64,000 nt of DNA from Hymenobacter sp. HSC-4F20 (GCF_019599275.1 NZ_JAHZTD010000004.1:408940-472939); one strand, 5' to 3'; shown: positions 17,947 to 27,295, numbered from the stretch's first letter. Numbers and translations: made by a program. The notes: a model not told the origin generated them from the sequence alone.

Positions 17947-18360
17947 ATGATTCTGGGGATTGAAGAAAAATTCAGGGTAGGCCAGCCCGCGCCCGGCGAG
18001 GAAAACCTCCTGATAAGCAGCACCGCGGCCAACAAGGAGTTTCAGGTGGTGTTCGAGGATGATGGTACCACTGGTTATTTCTATGCCCTGCGCGACGCGG
18101 CGGAGCTGGAAATCCTGGATGCCCTGCACATCTATAACGTAGCGGATGTGGCCGACCGGCACCTACCCGTTACGGCCCAGATTATGTGGGATGAAGCCCA
18201 AACCGCGGCCGTGTTGCTGCTGAACGGGCGGAGTCACGCCTTGTATGACTTCCAGCGACAGGCCGGATTCTGCCGAAACGCCTTCCCGCCCGCTAGAAAT
18301 GGCCAGTTTGGCTCGCGGGAGCTCACCGACGAGCTGGTAGAAAAATATGTGGCTGCCTGA
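17947..18360 (+). CDS. DUF2251-like protein
   Basis: A 137-aa soluble protein. The core FEDDGTTGYFYALRDAAELE and LEILDALHIYNVADV matches the DUF2251 pattern (FEDDG.TGYFYA...ILDALHIYNV), and SHALYDFQRQAGFCRNAFP is also typical. No function is known for the family. It begins 12 nt after the uvrA terminator and is followed by a TspO-like gene on the same strand. Confidence 0.75.
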   Translation: MILGIEEKFRVGQPAPGEENLLISSTAANKEFQVVFEDDGTTGYFYALRDAAELEILDALHIYNVADVADRHLPVTAQIMWDEAQTAAVLLLNGRSHALYDFQRQAGFCRNAFPPARNGQFGSRELTDELVEKYVAA

Positions 18361-18411
18361 GCGCAGTGGGGGTAGGAAGGAAGAGTGCCCGATTTCTCGG
18401 TTATTCGTTCC

Positions 18412-19236
18412 ATGAACTCTTCTGCTACCTCCCAAGCCGCCTTCGATGCCCTGACGGCCCCCACCGAAAGTCGTGCTTGGCGCTGGGCTGCCTCGGCGGC
18501 TATTGTTGGCAACATTGCCATGAACTATGTCTCGCAGCGCTACCCCTTCAATGGGCAAACCAACGGGCAAGTATCGTACAAATACCCCACGCCGCTAACG
18601 CCCGCGGGCTATGCCTTCAGCATTTGGGGGCTGATTTTTCTGAGTCTGGCGGCGTACGCCATCTGGCAGTTGCTCCCTGGCCAGCGTCGTAACCCGCTAC
18701 CCGATGCCATTGCCCGAGCCCTGGTGGTAGCCAATCTGCTGACGTGCGCGTGGCTGGTGGTGTTTGCTTACGAGTTGCTGGTTCCGAGTGCGCTTATCAT
18801 GCTGCTGTTGCTAGGCAGCTTGGCGGTAATGTATGGGCGGGCCCGCCACTATGTTCAGCGGGACGAGGCACCGTGGTACACCAGCGTGCCCTTTGGTTTG
18901 TACTTAGGCTGGATTTCGGTAGCCACCATGGTGAACGTGACACTTGCCCTTGGTACCAGATGGCAAACCAGCCCCGCGCGAAGTATTGAAATAGCCATTG
19001 TGCTGTTGGGTGTTACCGCCGGACTGGCCCTGAATGTAACCAAGCGCTTCCGAGAGGTTGCCTACCCGGCTGCCGTAGTGTGGGGCCTGCTGGGTATTTG
19101 GGCCGCCCGCCGCTTCCAAGCCGATACGCTGGTTCTCTCCTGGATGGCATTGGGCGTAGCTATCCTGGTAGTAGTGGTAGGGCTGGGGCTGGTATGGTGG
19201 GGTAGCAGAAAGGCAGTGATAAAGGCCGGCCGCTGA
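18412..19236 (+). CDS. TspO/MBR-like tryptophan-rich sensory protein
   Basis: A 274-aa membrane protein with about seven hydrophobic helices. The TspO/MBR-like core is TPLTPAGYAFSIWGLIF, followed by repeated tryptophan-containing helices; YKYPTPLTPAGYAFSIWG is the usual Bacteroidota version. TspO proteins bind tetrapyrroles or cholesterol and act in stress signalling or transport; this longer form is less studied. ATG 18412 is chosen over an in-frame GTG at 18385 because it lies nearer the usual protein start. Confidence 0.78.
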   Translation: MNSSATSQAAFDALTAPTESRAWRWAASAAIVGNIAMNYVSQRYPFNGQTNGQVSYKYPTPLTPAGYAFSIWGLIFLSLAAYAIWQLLPGQRRNPLPDAIARALVVANLLTCAWLVVFAYELLVPSALIMLLLLGSLAVMYGRARHYVQRDEAPWYTSVPFGLYLGWISVATMVNVTLALGTRWQTSPARSIEIAIVLLGVTAGLALNVTKRFREVAYPAAVVWGLLGIWAARRFQADTLVLSWMALGVAILVVVVGLGLVWWGSRKAVIKAGR

Positions 19237-19308
19237 GGAATGAGAAAATGTCTCTATTGCTCATTCCCCTAACTTGCGCCCTCACTCCCAACCTCAACCC
19301 TTTCCGCT

Positions 19309-20073
19309 ATGCGTAAGAATATTGTGGCCGGCAACTGGAAAATGAACACCACGCTCCAGGATGGTCAGGCGCTGATTTCCGAAATCGTGCACATGGTGCA
19401 GGACGAAGTCACTGGCTCCCAGGTGGAGGTAGTCGTGTGCCCGCCCTTTCCGTTTCTGTCGGCTATTGGCAAGCAATTGCCCAGCGGCGGCCGTTTCCAC
19501 CTCGGCGCTCAAAACTGCCACCAAAAAGAAAGCGGTGCTTTTACTGGCGAAGTATCGGCCAAGATGCTGCAGTCAGTAGGCGCCGAGTATGTAATTCTGG
19601 GGCACTCAGAGCGCCGTCAGTATTTCCGCGAGGACGATGAGCTGCTGAGCCAGAAGCTAAAAGCGGCTCTGGCGGCCGGTCTGAAGCCAATTTTCTGCGT
19701 GGGCGAGAGCCTGGAAACCCGCGAGAATGAAGAAACCTTCCAGTTTATTGGCAAGCAGCTGAAAGATGGCCTGTTCCACCTTTCGAATGAGGAGTTCGAC
19801 CAGGTAGTTATTGCCTATGAGCCCATCTGGGCCATCGGGACCGGCAAAACCGCTACCAGCGCGCAAGCACAGGAAGTACACGCCTTTATCCGCGAGCAAA
19901 TTGCCCGTGCTTATGATGCTGAAGCTGCCGAAAACACCACTATTCTCTACGGCGGCTCGGCTAACGCGCAGAACGCCCGGGAGCTGTTCAGCCAGCCCGA
20001 TGTAGACGGTGGCCTGATTGGTGGCGCTTCTCTCAAGTCGCGGGACTTTACCGAAATTATTAAGTCGTTCTAA
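19309..20073 (+). CDS. tpiA: Triosephosphate isomerase
   Basis: A 254-aa glycolytic enzyme interconverting dihydroxyacetone phosphate and glyceraldehyde 3-phosphate. It opens MRKNIVAGNWKMN with the catalytic Lys, carries the electrophilic His in VILGHSERRQYF, the catalytic Glu in AYEPIWAIGTGKTAT, and the phosphate-binding ends ILYGGSANAQN and GGLIGGASLKS. Length is normal. An intergenic hairpin repeat follows its stop. Confidence 0.97.
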   Translation: MRKNIVAGNWKMNTTLQDGQALISEIVHMVQDEVTGSQVEVVVCPPFPFLSAIGKQLPSGGRFHLGAQNCHQKESGAFTGEVSAKMLQSVGAEYVILGHSERRQYFREDDELLSQKLKAALAAGLKPIFCVGESLETRENEETFQFIGKQLKDGLFHLSNEEFDQVVIAYEPIWAIGTGKTATSAQAQEVHAFIREQIARAYDAEAAENTTILYGGSANAQNARELFSQPDVDGGLIGGASLKSRDFTEIIKSF

Positions 20074-20095
20074 GTATCCGGCAGCAAGTTTGCTC

Positions 20096-20177
20096 TTGTC
20101 ATCCTGAACCCCGCCCCGGGCCTGTGCAGAAGGTAGCTTCGATAGCCAAAGGTCCTGGGCGAGGTTTAGGATAACAA
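20096..20177. repeat. Intergenic palindromic repeat, copy 1 (TCATCCTGA type)
   Basis: An 82-nt imperfect inverted repeat. The ends TTGTCATCCTGAACC (20096-20110) and GGTTTAGGATAACAA (20163-20177) pair with two mismatches; the inside (CGCCCCGGGCCT / AGGTCCTGGGCG) is also complementary. A second, diverged element with the same ends lies at 27068-27160. The sequence does not code and looks like a dispersed REP/MITE-type element. Confidence 0.7.
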
Positions 20178-20209
20178 CCGGTTTTTAGGCCGCCAGCTTC
20201 AGCCCGTAC

Positions 20210-20590
20210 ATGCTCACTACTTTTCTCCTTTCCGGCTTGCTTGCGCTGAACCCGTTTCGGTCGGTGCCGGTCGTTCCGTTAGCCGTGCCGGCCGCCCTGA
20301 GTTCCGTGGACCCCTGCCGCCTCTACGGCTCTGTGTACCTCGAAACCGATTCGCGCCGCCGCAGCCAGTGCTTTGGGGTAGTGTACCAGGAGCCGGATGA
20401 GGGCTTTGCCGACCTAATGGTATTTCAGGAAACCAACAAGCTTTTCGCCGACAAGGTAGGCCTGTGGTACCTCACCGACTCCCGCGACTTCGCCGACTAT
20501 GTGCTCCTGGTGACGGATAACCGCAACTTGGCCGACTTCTCATTCCATTATACCAAGGTGCGTTCCTACGCGGGCTGCCGCAGGCAATAG
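20210..20590 (+). CDS. DUF6150-type exported protein
   Basis: A 126-aa protein with an N-terminal hydrophobic signal-like segment. The mature part carries the repeated pattern CRLYGSVYLETD, ADLMVFQETNKLFADKVGLW, FADYVLLVTDNRNLADFSFHYT and the closing AGC, characteristic of DUF6150, whose repeats carry ADF/ADY strands. The function is unknown; it may be an envelope-associated beta protein. A terminator and prmA follow. Confidence 0.75.
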   Translation: MLTTFLLSGLLALNPFRSVPVVPLAVPAALSSVDPCRLYGSVYLETDSRRRSQCFGVVYQEPDEGFADLMVFQETNKLFADKVGLWYLTDSRDFADYVLLVTDNRNLADFSFHYTKVRSYAGCRRQ

Positions 20591-20617
20591 TATGCCTCGT
20601 TTTTTCCCCGACCTTTG

Positions 20618-20652
20618 CCGTCCCGTTCCTGTCAGGTGCGGGACGGTTTTTT
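20618..20652 (+). terminator. Terminator between DUF6150 gene and prmA
   Basis: CCGTCCCG (20618-20625) pairs with CGGGACGG (20639-20646), followed by six T. Confidence 0.85.
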
Positions 20653-20678
20653 GTTGATTGACCCCTAGTAGGTATAGT

Positions 20679-21515
20679 ATGGATTACATTGAACTGCGCG
20701 TGCAGGCCCCCCGCGAACTGTCAGATATTCTGGTGGCCGAACTAGCTGAGGTAGGCTTTAACACCTTCGAAGACAATGAAGAAGGTTTCTGCGCTTACAT
20801 TGACGAAGACCAGTTCTCAGCCGATGCCGTAGCCGAAGTCATGAGCCGCTACGAAGGTTTGGGCGAGCTGGAGTTCTCGCACCGCGTAATTACCCGCCAG
20901 AACTGGAACGCCGAATGGGAAAAGAACTTCCAGCCCTTGGTTATTGCCGATAAGGTATCGGTGCGGGCGCCGTTCCACGAAGCCCGGCCCGACCTGGAGC
21001 ACGAAATTGTGATTATGCCGCGCATGTCCTTCGGCACCGGCCACCACGATACAACGGCCCTGATGATTACCAACCAGCTAGGCATCGACCACCAGGGCAA
21101 ACGGGTACTGGACATGGGCTGCGGTACCGGTATTCTGGCCGTGATGGCCGTGCAACTGGGTGCCGACTATGTGCTAGCCGTGGACGTGGAGCCCTGGACC
21201 GCCGAAAATGCCGCCGATAACGCTGCTGAAAACAACGTGCAGGATAAAGTGGAGGCTCGCCTCGGCGACGTGACGGCCCTGGAAGGGGAGGAGCCCTTCG
21301 ATATTATCCTGGCCAACATCAACCGCAACGTGCTGCTGGAAGACATGGGTGCCTACGCCCGGTACCTGAAGCCTGGCGGCCCCATCCTGTTCTCCGGATT
21401 CTATGAAGATGACCTGCCCTTGATCCGGGAAGCCGCCGAAAAAGCAGGGTTTCAGTACGAAAATCATCGCACGCAAAATCATTGGGTTTCGGCCGTGTTT
21501 CGGCAGTCAGCCTAA
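20679..21515 (+). CDS. prmA: Ribosomal protein L11 methyltransferase
   Basis: A 278-aa SAM-dependent enzyme that methylates L11. The substrate-recognition N-terminus (MDYIELRVQAPRELSDILVAEL) is followed by the SAM fold with RMSFGTGHHDTTALM, LDMGCGTGILAVMAVQLGAD (motif I) and the post-II motif DIILANINRNVLL. The length is slightly below the usual ~290 residues. ATG 20679 is preferred over a TTG at 20658. A hairpin ends the unit at 21545. Confidence 0.95.
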   Translation: MDYIELRVQAPRELSDILVAELAEVGFNTFEDNEEGFCAYIDEDQFSADAVAEVMSRYEGLGELEFSHRVITRQNWNAEWEKNFQPLVIADKVSVRAPFHEARPDLEHEIVIMPRMSFGTGHHDTTALMITNQLGIDHQGKRVLDMGCGTGILAVMAVQLGADYVLAVDVEPWTAENAADNAAENNVQDKVEARLGDVTALEGEEPFDIILANINRNVLLEDMGAYARYLKPGGPILFSGFYEDDLPLIREAAEKAGFQYENHRTQNHWVSAVFRQSA

Positions 21516-21544
21516 GCGAGTAGTATTTTACCGAAAACCTGCCC

Positions 21545-21585
21545 CGCCGCCCGAGCAACAATTTTGCTTGGGCGGCGTCGTTTTT
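21545..21585 (+). terminator. prmA terminator
   Basis: CGCCGCCCGAGCAA (21545-21558) pairs with TTGCTTGGGCGGCG (21564-21577) with one G-T pair; a T run (21581-21585) follows. Confidence 0.85.
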
Positions 21586-21763
21586 GGAGTTCGGTCTGCG
21601 CACTGAGCCGCACCTATTCAGGCGGAGTAAACAAAGCTGAGCCTCAGAATGGTACAAAAAAAGGGTGGCTTATGATTGTGGCGTGGGCGGGGGAAATACG
21701 GCGCGAAAAGTGCTGGGTTTTGCCGAAATTGTAGGCGATTAATCAGGCTTTGACGAATTTGAT

Positions 21764-24700
21764 ATGAAGCGTACTCTACTTGGATGGGTTTGCGCGCTGC
21801 TGTTGGGAATGAGTGCTCCGGCCTGGGCACAGCAGAAGCCGCAACCTGCCAAACAACCGGCTGGCACCGCGCCAACTGCCGCTCCGGCGTTGCCCAAGTT
21901 CACGGGCAAGCTCAGCTCGGAGCCCGAGCAGTTTATGGTGGATGTGCAGTCGATGATGGCTACCACCAACATGGCCTCAGCTAAAGCTGCTGGCGCCCGG
22001 ATGCAGCAACTGTGGGCCAGCAACAAGCTCACGGCTACCCAACAGCGTTACATTGTGTCGCTGAGCCAGTACATGCTGGCGCGTAAGTTTCGGCCGCGGC
22101 CCCACTTCGAGCACTTTTACACCGCCATTGCGGCCGGGGCGCTGGTGCAGAATTTCTCCGATCAGCAAATGACGGAGTTTCTGAGTGTGGCAGGCAAAAC
22201 TTTGGAAAAGGAGTTGCCCGCGGAATCGGAAAAGTTCTTGGCCAGCGCGGCGCAGTTCCTGGATACCAAGTTTCTATACCGCTCCCGCTACAGCACCTTG
22301 CGGGTAGTGGGGGGCACGTTCAGCTTCGCTTACAACGAGACGGACATGCCCTCTCTGGCGCCCGCGCCCGTAGCCGCACCTGCTCCGGCCCCTGCCACAG
22401 TATCTACCAAAAAGCTGGATACCAAAGCCACTGCCACCAAAAAGAACAGCGGCTGGGGCGACGAAGACCCCTGGGGCTCCGACAACGGCTGGGATACGCC
22501 TAAGAAATCGGGCACTGGTACTGCCGCAGCCAAACCCGCTGATACTGGCTGGGCCAACCAGGCGCCCTCGTACAGTTCCTACATGGCCCCGTCTACCCGC
22601 GGGCCGGTGCTGTTGCTGAAGGATGCCGACTTGTTTATGGCCTCCTCCGGTGATTCAGTCTACATCCGCAAAACCGGCGGGGCCGTTGTGCCCACCCGCA
22701 ACCGCTTTGTGGGCTACGGTGGGCAGTTTGCCTGGCAGGTGAACACCAGCCCCGTTACGGCCGACCTGACCACCTACGATTTCGATATTACCCGCCCGGA
22801 ATTCACGGCTAACCCCGTAACGCTTACCTACCCCGCCGTGCTGGAACAGCCCGTGCAGGGCTGGCTGGCCTACCGTAGCCTCAAGCGCAAAACCCCGACT
22901 ACCGATACTGGCTACCCCCGCTTTATTTCCACCACCAACGATGCGCGGGTAAAAAACATCGGTGAGAACATTCGCTACTTCGGGGGCTTCTCGCTGTCGG
23001 GCAATCGGGCCTTGTCCTCGTCCCTGGACGGGGCGTTGTCGCGCATTATCGTGGACGTGGACGGCAAGCCCAAGTTCCGGGCCGCCTCGCGGGTGTATGA
23101 GCTGGGCGACTCCATCATTACGGCCGCTCACGCCTCCGTTACCATCTTCCAGGACAAGCAGGACTCCCTGACCCACCCCGGCGTAAAGCTTAAGTACAAC
23201 AAGCCCAAGCAGGTGCTGCAGCTGGCCCGCGAGAGTGGCCTCTACAAAACCACGCCCTTCTACGACTCCTACCACCAGATGGAAGTGACGGCCGAGCTGC
23301 TAACCTGGCCTGTACGCACCCCCTACATCGACTTTTCCATCCTCACGGCCAAGAATCAGGTAACGGCCAACTTCGAGTCCAAGGAGTTCTACACCAACAC
23401 CCGCTACCAGCAAATCAAGGCCATCAACAAGCTGCACCCCTTGCAGATGGTGGTGGGTTACAGCATGGAAAACGGCAATAAGAAGCTGTTTACCATCCAG
23501 GACGTGGCCACTTTCCGCCAGCTCAAGCCCGACAACGTGCGCACGGCGGTGGCCGGTTTGGCCCGCGACGGGTACGTGGCCTGGTATCCGCAGACCGACC
23601 AGGTAGTGCTGCTACCCAAGGCCCTGCACTACGTGAACTCCTCGCGCGGCAAAAAGGACTACGACCACATTGCCATCAAGAGCCTCTCGCCCTCGGGCAA
23701 AAACGCTACCCTTGATCTGAATTCCAACGACCTGATTGTGCGGGGCGTGGACCGCTTCAACTTCTCCGACGACTCCGTAACCGTGTTTGTGAAGCCCGAT
23801 TCCTCGGTGATTCGGATTCAGAAAAACCGCGGCGTGCTGTTCAACGGCACCGTGGTAGCTTCGGCTTTCGTGTTTAAGGGCAAAGAGTTTAAGTTCGACT
23901 ACGACGGCTTCTACATCGACCTGGTGAAGATTGACTCCATCATTGTGAAGGGGAAAGGCTCCAAGGGCTCGGTGATGAAGGCCCGCAAGGATGTGGACTG
24001 GACCCTGACCAACAAGAAGAAGAACTCGGCCGGCCGCCTCTACATCAACGCGCCCAACAACAAGTCGGGCCGCAAGAAGCTGGGCGCCTACCCCACCTTC
24101 GACGCCAGCACCGGGGCCTACGTGTACTTCGACAAGCCCGAAGTGCTGGGTGGGGCCTATGACACCACCATGTACTTCGACATCCCGCCCTTCAAGCTCG
24201 ACTCCCTGAACAACAAAAACCGGGTGGCCGTGGGCTTCAAGGGTACGTTCGTGTCGGGCGGCATTATGCCCGACTTCCAGACCAAACTGAGTATGCAGGA
24301 AGATGGCTCCCTGGGCTTCGTATACAACGTGCCCAAGGAAGGATTTCCGCTGTATGGAGGGAAGGGGCGCCTGTTCAACAAGGTGCGCATGAACAACCAG
24401 GGCCTGCAAGGCGTCGGGAACGTGAAGTACCTCACCGGCGACTTCCAGAGCGACCAGTTCGTGTTCTACCGCGACTCGGTGGTGACCGTGGGCAAGAGTG
24501 GGACCATTCTGCCGGGGCCGCTCAGCGGGACGGAGTTTGCCAAGGTGAACTTCCTGCCCGGCTACCAGATGAAGTGGGCTGTGAAGCAGGACTCGATGTA
24601 CCTGACGACTCAGACCCAGGGCGAAGCATTCAAGCTCTACGACAACAACAACGGCTTCAAGGGTACGCTCACCTACACACCTGGCGGCCTCTACGGCGAC

Positions 24701-27001
24701 GGCCGCATGGACGGGCCGCAGTCGTTTATCCGCTCCACGCAGTTTGCCTTCAAGCCTACCCGCTACACGGGTAAGAAATCAACCCTGAACATCAAATCGG
24801 CTGAGGTAAACAAGCCGGCCCTCACGGCCAACAACGTAAACTTCACCTTTGATTTGAAGGCTGGTAACACGGAGTTTGCCCGCGAGGAAGGCGACAACAA
24901 ATCCAGCATTGAGCTACCCTACTCCCAATACCGCACTACGCTGTCGGGGGGGAAGTGGGACTTCAAGAAGAAGCTGGTGCAGCTGCGCGTGGCGCCCGGT
25001 GCCGACTCCTCCCGCTCCTTCTTCTACAGCACCAAGCCCGAGCAGAAGGGCCTGAAGTTCCAGGCCGCTACCGGCCAGTACGATTTGAGCCGCTACCGCC
25101 TGGTGGCCGGCGGCGTGCCGCGCATTTCCTCGGCCGATGCCTGGATTACCCCCGATTCCAGCAAGGTGTACATTCTACCCAACGCCGAGATGCGCGCCTT
25201 CCAGAACGCCGGCGTGGTGATGGACACCCTGCGCAAGTACCACCAGCTCTACAAGGGCGAAATTCGGGTGTTGTCGCGCACGGCCTTCACGGGCAATGCC
25301 CTCTACAACTACAAAAACGCCTCCGCCGACTCGTTTGCCATTAAGTTTGCCAATTTCCACGTCGATTCGCTGGCAACCATGACGGCTTCGCTGGGCAAGA
25401 ACGGGAGCGGCAAGGGCGGTATGAAAGGCCTGCTCAAGCGCGGACCCGCCGAGGACGAAGCGCCGGTATCACCACCTACCATTGCCGTGGCTACCCTGCA
25501 AGCTACCGACAAGTTTCACCTGGCTCCGCGCATTGCCTACCGGGGCGGCGTCACGATGAACTCCCAGAAGAAAGGCTTCACCTTCGACGGGCAGGCCAAG
25601 CTCAATTTCGTGAAGTCAACGACGGCCTCCGGGTGGTTTGCCGTGCAGGACACCATCGACCCCAAGGGAATTCGCATCAAGCTCCACGAGCCGAAGTCGG
25701 ACGACGGCACGCCCATGCTCTCGGGCCTGTTTATGTCGGAAGGCACGGGCAAGATTTACCCCTTGTTTGTGGCCCCCAAGCCCGGCGTAACGGACATGAA
25801 CCTGTTTGAGGTAGACGGCGACCTGCGCTTCAACCAGAAACGCGGCCAGTACACCATCAGCCGCCACGACCCCGCCGACCCCGACGTGTACGAAGGCTCG
25901 GTGCTGACCCTGACCGACTCTACGGGGCAGCTGGACTTCCGTGGCAAGCTCAACCTGATCAACTCCAACAAGGACTACACCCTCACGGCCGCCGGCCTGG
26001 GCACGGCCAAGCCCGATAGCGCCCTCTACGACCTGAACACGTTCATGACCTTCGACATTAACCTGCCGGAGAAGGCCGTAGAAGCCATGGCCGCCGACCT
26101 GGCCACCAACGCTAAAGGTGCGCCCGAGGCCCTGGATGGCTCCCCGGCCCAGCTCTACAAGATGGGCGAGTTCATTGGCAACAAGGCCGTGCAGGACTAC
26201 AGCACCCGCAAGGGCGGGTACGTGCCCCTGCAAAAAGTATCGGCCAAGTTCCTGCACACGGTAGTGCTGAGCCAGGTAAACCTGCGCTGGAATGAGAAGT
26301 TCAAGGCCTGGTACTCGGTAGGGAAAATTGGCTTGGTGAGCGTGGGCAAGAAGGACATCAACGCTCTGATTGATGGCTACATTGAGGTGAAGAAAGAAAG
26401 CACCGGCGACGCCGTGGAACTGTACCTGGAAGCCGAGCCCCAGACCTGGTACTACCTCAAGTATTCCAACAACGTGCTGCTGGCCAAAGCCCAGCACGGC
26501 TCCTTCGACGAAATCATTGGCCTGAAAGCTAAGGGCGACTACAACACGGCCACCGAGTACGGTTTCTACCTCGGCGACGACATGGAGGTGCAAACCTTCC
26601 TCAACCACTTCCGCAAAGACTACCTGAAAGAAACCGGCAAGCGCAAAGTCAACACGACGCAGCCGCAGAGCACCGGCAACTTCGACTTCATGGAAGAGGG
26701 TAGCAAAAAGAAAAAGAAGAAAAAGGATGCCGTAGACGAAGCTCTGGAAGCTGACCCCAATGCTACCCCGCCCGTCGAGGAAGAGCCGGCTGCCAAGAAA
26801 AAGAAGAAGAAAGACGAGCCGGTAGAAGCTGCTCCCGCCGCGGCAGATGCCCCGGTTGAGGACACTGCCAAGAAAAAGAAGAAAAAGGATGAGGCAGTAG
26901 AAGCCACTCCGCCCGCCGACACCCCGCCGGCCGAGGAGCCGAAAAAGGAATCCAAGAAGAAAAAGAAGAAGGACGCCAACGACCCCTTCGGCGACGAGTA
27001 G
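21764..27001 (+). CDS. Large exported protein of unknown function with lysine-cluster tail
   Basis: A 1745-aa protein not matched to a named family. It has a signal peptide (MKRTLLGWVCALLLGMSAPAWA, cut after residue 22). Residues ~30-180 are helical, followed by a Pro/Ala/Lys-rich linker with GWGDEDPWGSDNGWD (~225-265). The large core (~290-1640) is strand-rich with many Tyr, Phe, Gly, Lys and Asp and no catalytic motif that I can place. The last ~100 residues hold four lysine clusters (KKKKKK or longer, each followed by D) separated by acidic/Ala-Pro spacers, ending DANDPFGDE. GC-biased codons suggest good expression. It is probably surface or outer-membrane associated (inference). A terminator follows at 27007. 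Confidence 0.7.
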   Translation: MKRTLLGWVCALLLGMSAPAWAQQKPQPAKQPAGTAPTAAPALPKFTGKLSSEPEQFMVDVQSMMATTNMASAKAAGARMQQLWASNKLTATQQRYIVSLSQYMLARKFRPRPHFEHFYTAIAAGALVQNFSDQQMTEFLSVAGKTLEKELPAESEKFLASAAQFLDTKFLYRSRYSTLRVVGGTFSFAYNETDMPSLAPAPVAAPAPAPATVSTKKLDTKATATKKNSGWGDEDPWGSDNGWDTPKKSGTGTAAAKPADTGWANQAPSYSSYMAPSTRGPVLLLKDADLFMASSGDSVYIRKTGGAVVPTRNRFVGYGGQFAWQVNTSPVTADLTTYDFDITRPEFTANPVTLTYPAVLEQPVQGWLAYRSLKRKTPTTDTGYPRFISTTNDARVKNIGENIRYFGGFSLSGNRALSSSLDGALSRIIVDVDGKPKFRAASRVYELGDSIITAAHASVTIFQDKQDSLTHPGVKLKYNKPKQVLQLARESGLYKTTPFYDSYHQMEVTAELLTWPVRTPYIDFSILTAKNQVTANFESKEFYTNTRYQQIKAINKLHPLQMVVGYSMENGNKKLFTIQDVATFRQLKPDNVRTAVAGLARDGYVAWYPQTDQVVLLPKALHYVNSSRGKKDYDHIAIKSLSPSGKNATLDLNSNDLIVRGVDRFNFSDDSVTVFVKPDSSVIRIQKNRGVLFNGTVVASAFVFKGKEFKFDYDGFYIDLVKIDSIIVKGKGSKGSVMKARKDVDWTLTNKKKNSAGRLYINAPNNKSGRKKLGAYPTFDASTGAYVYFDKPEVLGGAYDTTMYFDIPPFKLDSLNNKNRVAVGFKGTFVSGGIMPDFQTKLSMQEDGSLGFVYNVPKEGFPLYGGKGRLFNKVRMNNQGLQGVGNVKYLTGDFQSDQFVFYRDSVVTVGKSGTILPGPLSGTEFAKVNFLPGYQMKWAVKQDSMYLTTQTQGEAFKLYDNNNGFKGTLTYTPGGLYGDGRMDGPQSFIRSTQFAFKPTRYTGKKSTLNIKSAEVNKPALTANNVNFTFDLKAGNTEFAREEGDNKSSIELPYSQYRTTLSGGKWDFKKKLVQLRVAPGADSSRSFFYSTKPEQKGLKFQAATGQYDLSRYRLVAGGVPRISSADAWITPDSSKVYILPNAEMRAFQNAGVVMDTLRKYHQLYKGEIRVLSRTAFTGNALYNYKNASADSFAIKFANFHVDSLATMTASLGKNGSGKGGMKGLLKRGPAEDEAPVSPPTIAVATLQATDKFHLAPRIAYRGGVTMNSQKKGFTFDGQAKLNFVKSTTASGWFAVQDTIDPKGIRIKLHEPKSDDGTPMLSGLFMSEGTGKIYPLFVAPKPGVTDMNLFEVDGDLRFNQKRGQYTISRHDPADPDVYEGSVLTLTDSTGQLDFRGKLNLINSNKDYTLTAAGLGTAKPDSALYDLNTFMTFDINLPEKAVEAMAADLATNAKGAPEALDGSPAQLYKMGEFIGNKAVQDYSTRKGGYVPLQKVSAKFLHTVVLSQVNLRWNEKFKAWYSVGKIGLVSVGKKDINALIDGYIEVKKESTGDAVELYLEAEPQTWYYLKYSNNVLLAKAQHGSFDEIIGLKAKGDYNTATEYGFYLGDDMEVQTFLNHFRKDYLKETGKRKVNTTQPQSTGNFDFMEEGSKKKKKKKDAVDEALEADPNATPPVEEEPAAKKKKKKDEPVEAAPAAADAPVEDTAKKKKKKDEAVEATPPADTPPAEEPKKESKKKKKKDANDPFGDE

Positions 27002-27006
27002 CCTCA

Positions 27007-27039
27007 AAAGCCCCGGCAGATTATCTGCCGGGGCTTTTT
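27007..27039 (+). terminator. Terminator after the 1745-aa gene
   Basis: AAAGCCCCGGCAGA (27007-27020) pairs with TCTGCCGGGGCTTT (27024-27037), followed by T residues. Confidence 0.9.
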
Positions 27040-27067
27040 GCTGCGCAGTAGGGTAGTAACGCCCCGG

Positions 27068-27160
27068 TTATCATCCTGAGCCGGAGCGGAGGGCCTCTGC
27101 CGTGAGTAATTACTAGTACAACGAAGCGGTAGCGGTTCTTCGCGCTGCTCAGGATGACAA
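27068..27160. repeat. Intergenic palindromic repeat, copy 2 (TCATCCTGA type)
   Basis: A 93-nt element with ends TTATCATCCTGAGC (27068-27081) and GCTCAGGATGACAA (27147-27160), one mismatch from perfect inversion. It has the same TCATCCTGA termini as the copy at 20096; the middle differs. Confidence 0.75.
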
Positions 27161-27295
27161 ACGAGAGGGTAAGATGACTACCGCTTGGGGCAATGGCTTT
27201 GCTTCCACCTTGCTACTCTATCCTTCATCCCCTAACATCGCCTCACTCCGCTCGTATCTTTACCTCATCGACGAATTGCTACCCCATCCTTCCTC

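Noticed and set aside
25616..27007. 463-codon open frame on the minus strand opposite the 1745-aa gene
   Set aside because: It is antisense to a strongly codon-biased coding region; its length is the product of GC-rich third positions, and its Leu/Gly/Val-rich translation has no family resemblance.
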